Assembly (NCBI GenBank): GCA_905373185.1
Contig: CAJPSE010000092.1
Location: 1-6,735, forward strand
Direction: 5' to 3'
From: an uncultured Fretibacterium sp.
Lineage (GTDB): Bacteria > Synergistota > Synergistia > Synergistales > Aminobacteriaceae
Length of the DNA: 6,735 nucleotides
The notes below the pieces were generated by a model. That model did not search any database, had not been told where the DNA came from, and worked only from the letters and a program-made list of their open reading frames with translations. The translations under genes and the position numbers were made by a program. This document shows positions 4,621-6,735 of the stretch, piece by piece. Position 1 is the stretch's first letter. Every line of letters starts with the position of its first letter.

Positions 4621-6614
4621 CAGCATTTCTCCGGATCCATTTCTCCGGGTTCGCTATCGACTCCTAAAAGCCCGAGAAGCCCGGTGAGCCTGTTCTGATA
4701 GAGGACGTGCGTCTCCCGCAGGCGCGCCGCATCCCTCTCCAGCTCGGCCCTCTTTGCCGCCGTCCTCTCCGGGCTCTCTACGATCGATTTCAAGATATAG
4801 GGGTACTCTTCCTTGATCCCCTCGATTTCCTCCCGGACGGCCCCCAAAAGCTCCATCAGCCTTTCCTTCTCCTTCGCCAGCACGACGAGTCCGTCCTCAT
4901 CACGGTCCGGCAGGGCCGGGGCAGACACCATCTCGCCTATCAGGCGCAGGCCGTTCAGGTCTCCGTTTTCGTAAGCGGATACGGCGTTATGGAAAAGCCG
5001 GACCTGTGCGGGGTCCGCATCGGGGTGCAGGTCCGGATGCAGCGCCTTCACGATCGCACGGTACAGCTTCTTCAGTTCCCTCGCATCCTCCTTCGACAGA
5101 AGTTCTCCCCTGCTCCTCTCGAGGGCGGCGTTCATCCTGCCGATCTGCTCGTCCAGCCTCCTCCGATACGCGTCAAATTCGTCGTCCAGGGCCGATTCGA
5201 TCTCGGAGAGGACTATTTTCTCCTGCCTGTTCCGCCTCGCCTGGATCATCTCTATCTTTCTTCTGAGCCGCAGCACCGTGCAGCGCAGTTCATACACTTT
5301 GTACTCCAGGCCGCCGAGCGTGAGCATGTACCTCATCTCGATATTCCTGCACACCACGTGGACCAGTTCATCCTGCTCCAGCAGAAGGGCCAGCAACTCC
5401 GCCCGCAGCTTCTCAACGTCCTCCCTCAGCCTGACGTACTCCGGGGGAAGGGCGATCCCGCCGCCGCCCGCCCCATGGGAGGCCCCCTTTTCCCCGGCGG
5501 ACGGGGCATAGGTCATAAATACGTACTTGTTCGCCCAAGGCTCGTCCCTGTAGGGGCCATAGCCGGAGATTCCGCATCCTATGAAGAGGTCGTCCGCAAT
5601 CTCCGAGATGACGTCCCTCAGTTCCAGGCGGGCAAGGTATTTCTCGGGAATCGCCCTCGCGCCGAGGCGGGCCCCCAAGATATTTCCGGTGACGGATCCC
5701 GTGGAATCGCTGTCGCCGCCGTGGTTGACGGCGGCAATCAACGCCCGGTCGAAATCGTTCTCGTATTTGAGCGCACAGTAGACGGCAATGGCGAGGGTCT
5801 CCTCCGCCACCCACCCCTCGCCGAGCATCCGAATGGCGTCCGGATCGCCGAGGCCGCTCTGCGAGAGCTCGACGGCCATCCGCACCAGCGCCTCGAGCTC
5901 GTCCAAATGCTCCGCCCCCGGAAACAGGCGCCTCACGGCGGACATCGCGTTCCAGACGGCATCGACCAGCAGGGGGTCCTCGCTGTGAGAGACGGTGTGG
6001 ACAATATGAACGAGCGCCGCCGCCGGGATATACCCCAGTTCATGTCCGTGCGTCAAAGCGGCGGCCTCGGCACCGAGCCTGGCGACCTCGTCGGACGTAT
6101 TCCGCTCTCCATCGAAGTACAGGCCGATGGGAGCAACGCGCATGATCCCGCCACATCCCTTGCTGTTGTTGATGGGCTCTCCGATAGTGCCCCTTCTTCC
6201 TCCGCGGAACGACGCGATAGCGGATAGGCAGGTATTTCCCGGTGCGCGGCGCGCAAACAGTTCGGGAACATTGGTCAGCCAGCTGCAGGGATACCCTTCA
6301 CGCAGCGGATACGTCTCCGTCTGAGTGCGCAGCCACTCCTCACAGCACAATGCGATACCGTCCAGGAAGCCCCCCACGGTCCCCCGAGTCCTGTCCCTTG
6401 TCGTCCCAAGGAGCAGGCCGTTTGCCGTGAACAGCGTCATCTGAGTGTCGTCCGAGATGTACGCCGTCCCATTCACAAGGGAATATTCGGTAATGCCTTC
6501 CCCTCCGTACCTGCGGAAGATGGAATCGGCGTCCAGAAATTCCACGGTATACCCAAGGGCGTCCCCTGCGGCTCCGCCGAGCAGGCACCCCCTGTATCGA
6601 TCTAGGCTTTTCAT
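4620..6614 (-). CDS. ADP-ribosylglycohydrolase fused to coiled-coil/J-domain-like module
   Basis: A 664-residue cytoplasmic fusion. Residues about 5-345 form an ADP-ribosylglycohydrolase (DraG/ARH) domain: GGAAGDALG (13-21), the metal-site SDDT (54-57), SKGCGGIMRVAPIGL (151-165), THGHELG (188-194) and the second metal-site GGDSDSTGSVTGNILGA (299-315). All expected acidic residues are present, so hydrolysis of ADP-ribose from a protein or small molecule with magnesium is likely; the substrate is unknown. A glycine-rich linker (377-386) leads to a charged, helical coiled-coil region (about 392-505). A J-domain-like helix pair follows, with HPD at 526-528 in LYRAIVKALHPDLHPD, then FHNAVSAYENGDLNGLRLI and a second coiled coil (about 575-640). 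No typical J-domain helix I is visible. The start at 6614 is chosen because GGGGGGAG (6619-6626) precedes it and the ARH domain begins at once (MKSLDRYRGCLLGG); an in-frame ATG at 6674 adds 20 unrelated residues inside a hairpin region. It is first in an operon with the HIRAN gene. Confidence 0.9.
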   Translation of the reverse strand: MKSLDRYRGCLLGGAAGDALGYTVEFLDADSIFRRYGGEGITEYSLVNGTAYISDDTQMTLFTANGLLLGTTRDRTRGTVGGFLDGIALCCEEWLRTQTETYPLREGYPCSWLTNVPELFARRAPGNTCLSAIASFRGGRRGTIGEPINNSKGCGGIMRVAPIGLYFDGERNTSDEVARLGAEAAALTHGHELGYIPAAALVHIVHTVSHSEDPLLVDAVWNAMSAVRRLFPGAEHLDELEALVRMAVELSQSGLGDPDAIRMLGEGWVAEETLAIAVYCALKYENDFDRALIAAVNHGGDSDSTGSVTGNILGARLGARAIPEKYLARLELRDVISEIADDLFIGCGISGYGPYRDEPWANKYVFMTYAPSAGEKGASHGAGGGGIALPPEYVRLREDVEKLRAELLALLLEQDELVHVVCRNIEMRYMLTLGGLEYKVYELRCTVLRLRRKIEMIQARRNRQEKIVLSEIESALDDEFDAYRRRLDEQIGRMNAALERSRGELLSKEDARELKKLYRAIVKALHPDLHPDADPAQVRLFHNAVSAYENGDLNGLRLIGEMVSAPALPDRDEDGLVVLAKEKERLMELLGAVREEIEGIKEEYPYILKSIVESPERTAAKRAELERDAARLRETHVLYQNRLTGLLGLLGVDSEPGEMDPEKC

Positions 6615-6639
6615 TTGGCTCCCCCCTCCCATCCTACAT

Positions 6640-6648
6640 GATATAGCA
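6640..6648 (-). promoter_or_regulatory. Possible extended -10 promoter of the ADP-ribosylglycohydrolase/HIRAN operon
   Basis: On the minus strand TGCTATATC (6648 down to 6640) resembles an extended -10. The predicted transcription start near 6633 would leave a leader of about 19 nt holding the ribosome binding site. The sequence 17 bp upstream (CATACC) is not a recognisable -35. The signal is weaker than the other two extended -10 elements in this window. Confidence 0.35.
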
Positions 6649-6667
6649 AGATACGGCGACGAGGTAT

Positions 6668-6692
6668 GGGGCACGGCGGATCGCCGAGCCCC
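6668..6692. other. Hairpin upstream of the ADP-ribosylglycohydrolase gene
   Basis: GGGGC A CGGCG (6668-6678) pairs with CGCCG A GCCCC (6682-6692) around a GAT loop: ten G-C pairs with one A-A mismatch. No T-tract follows on either strand. It lies just upstream of the predicted promoter, so it may end the transcript of a neighbouring gene outside the window or be a protein-binding site. The rest of 6693-6735 shows no gene start or stop I can support. Confidence 0.45.
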
Positions 6693-6735
6693 TGCTCCAT
6701 GCCGATATTATCCAAAAAGACCTATCGTGCGGGGG

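Noticed and set aside
4707..6227. Plus-strand open frame of 506 codons opposite the ADP-ribosylglycohydrolase fusion
   Set aside because: It is a mirror of a convincing coding frame, with no recognisable motif or ribosome binding site.
4620..6674. Longer start at 6674 for the ADP-ribosylglycohydrolase fusion
   Set aside because: The extra 20 residues lie upstream of the predicted promoter and partly in the hairpin; the ATG at 6614 has a strong ribosome binding site and begins the domain directly.
1..6735. CRISPR arrays, transposase genes, phage attachment sites, tRNA or rRNA genes
   Set aside because: No spaced direct repeats, transposase motifs, long terminal repeats or tRNA cloverleaf were seen by reading. 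Tools could not be run, so short or divergent cases may be missed.

Overview
The window is a high-GC bacterial chromosomal segment with compact gene packing. It holds five complete genes and one gene cut by the left edge. No rRNA, tRNA, CRISPR array, insertion sequence or prophage is visible. The gene set (RqcH-type NFACT protein beside a cysteine-rich bacterial histidyl-tRNA synthetase, DXP-independent vitamin B6 synthesis, and a MocR-type regulator) fits a GC-rich anaerobe of the Synergistota or Firmicutes kind. That placement is an impression from the protein sequences and is not proven.

Left part (1-1750, plus strand): the C-terminal end of an RqcH/NFACT-like ribosome quality control protein, then hisS. 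A strong extended -10 promoter lies between them, which argues that hisS starts at 479 and not at the longer ATG at 431. A 14-bp hairpin at 1756-1787 separates hisS from the convergent pdxS.

Middle part (1807-4169): pdxS (PLP synthase subunit, minus strand) and a MocR/GntR-aminotransferase regulator, probably pdxR (plus strand), are transcribed divergently from overlapping promoters. An inverted repeat spans both promoters and is a candidate operator. This looks like a compact vitamin B6 control circuit. Two things are odd: pdxT is not next to pdxS, and the regulator has arginine where the family has its PLP-binding lysine.

Right part (4212-6614, minus strand): a two-gene operon. The first gene encodes an unusual 664-residue fusion of an apparently intact ADP-ribosylglycohydrolase domain with a coiled-coil/J-domain-like module carrying an HPD motif. 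The second, 9 bp downstream with its ribosome binding site abutting the first gene's stop codon, encodes a stand-alone HIRAN-domain protein. The pairing suggests a poorly characterised module that links ADP-ribose removal, chaperone recruitment and DNA or stress response. This operon is the most interesting part of the window.
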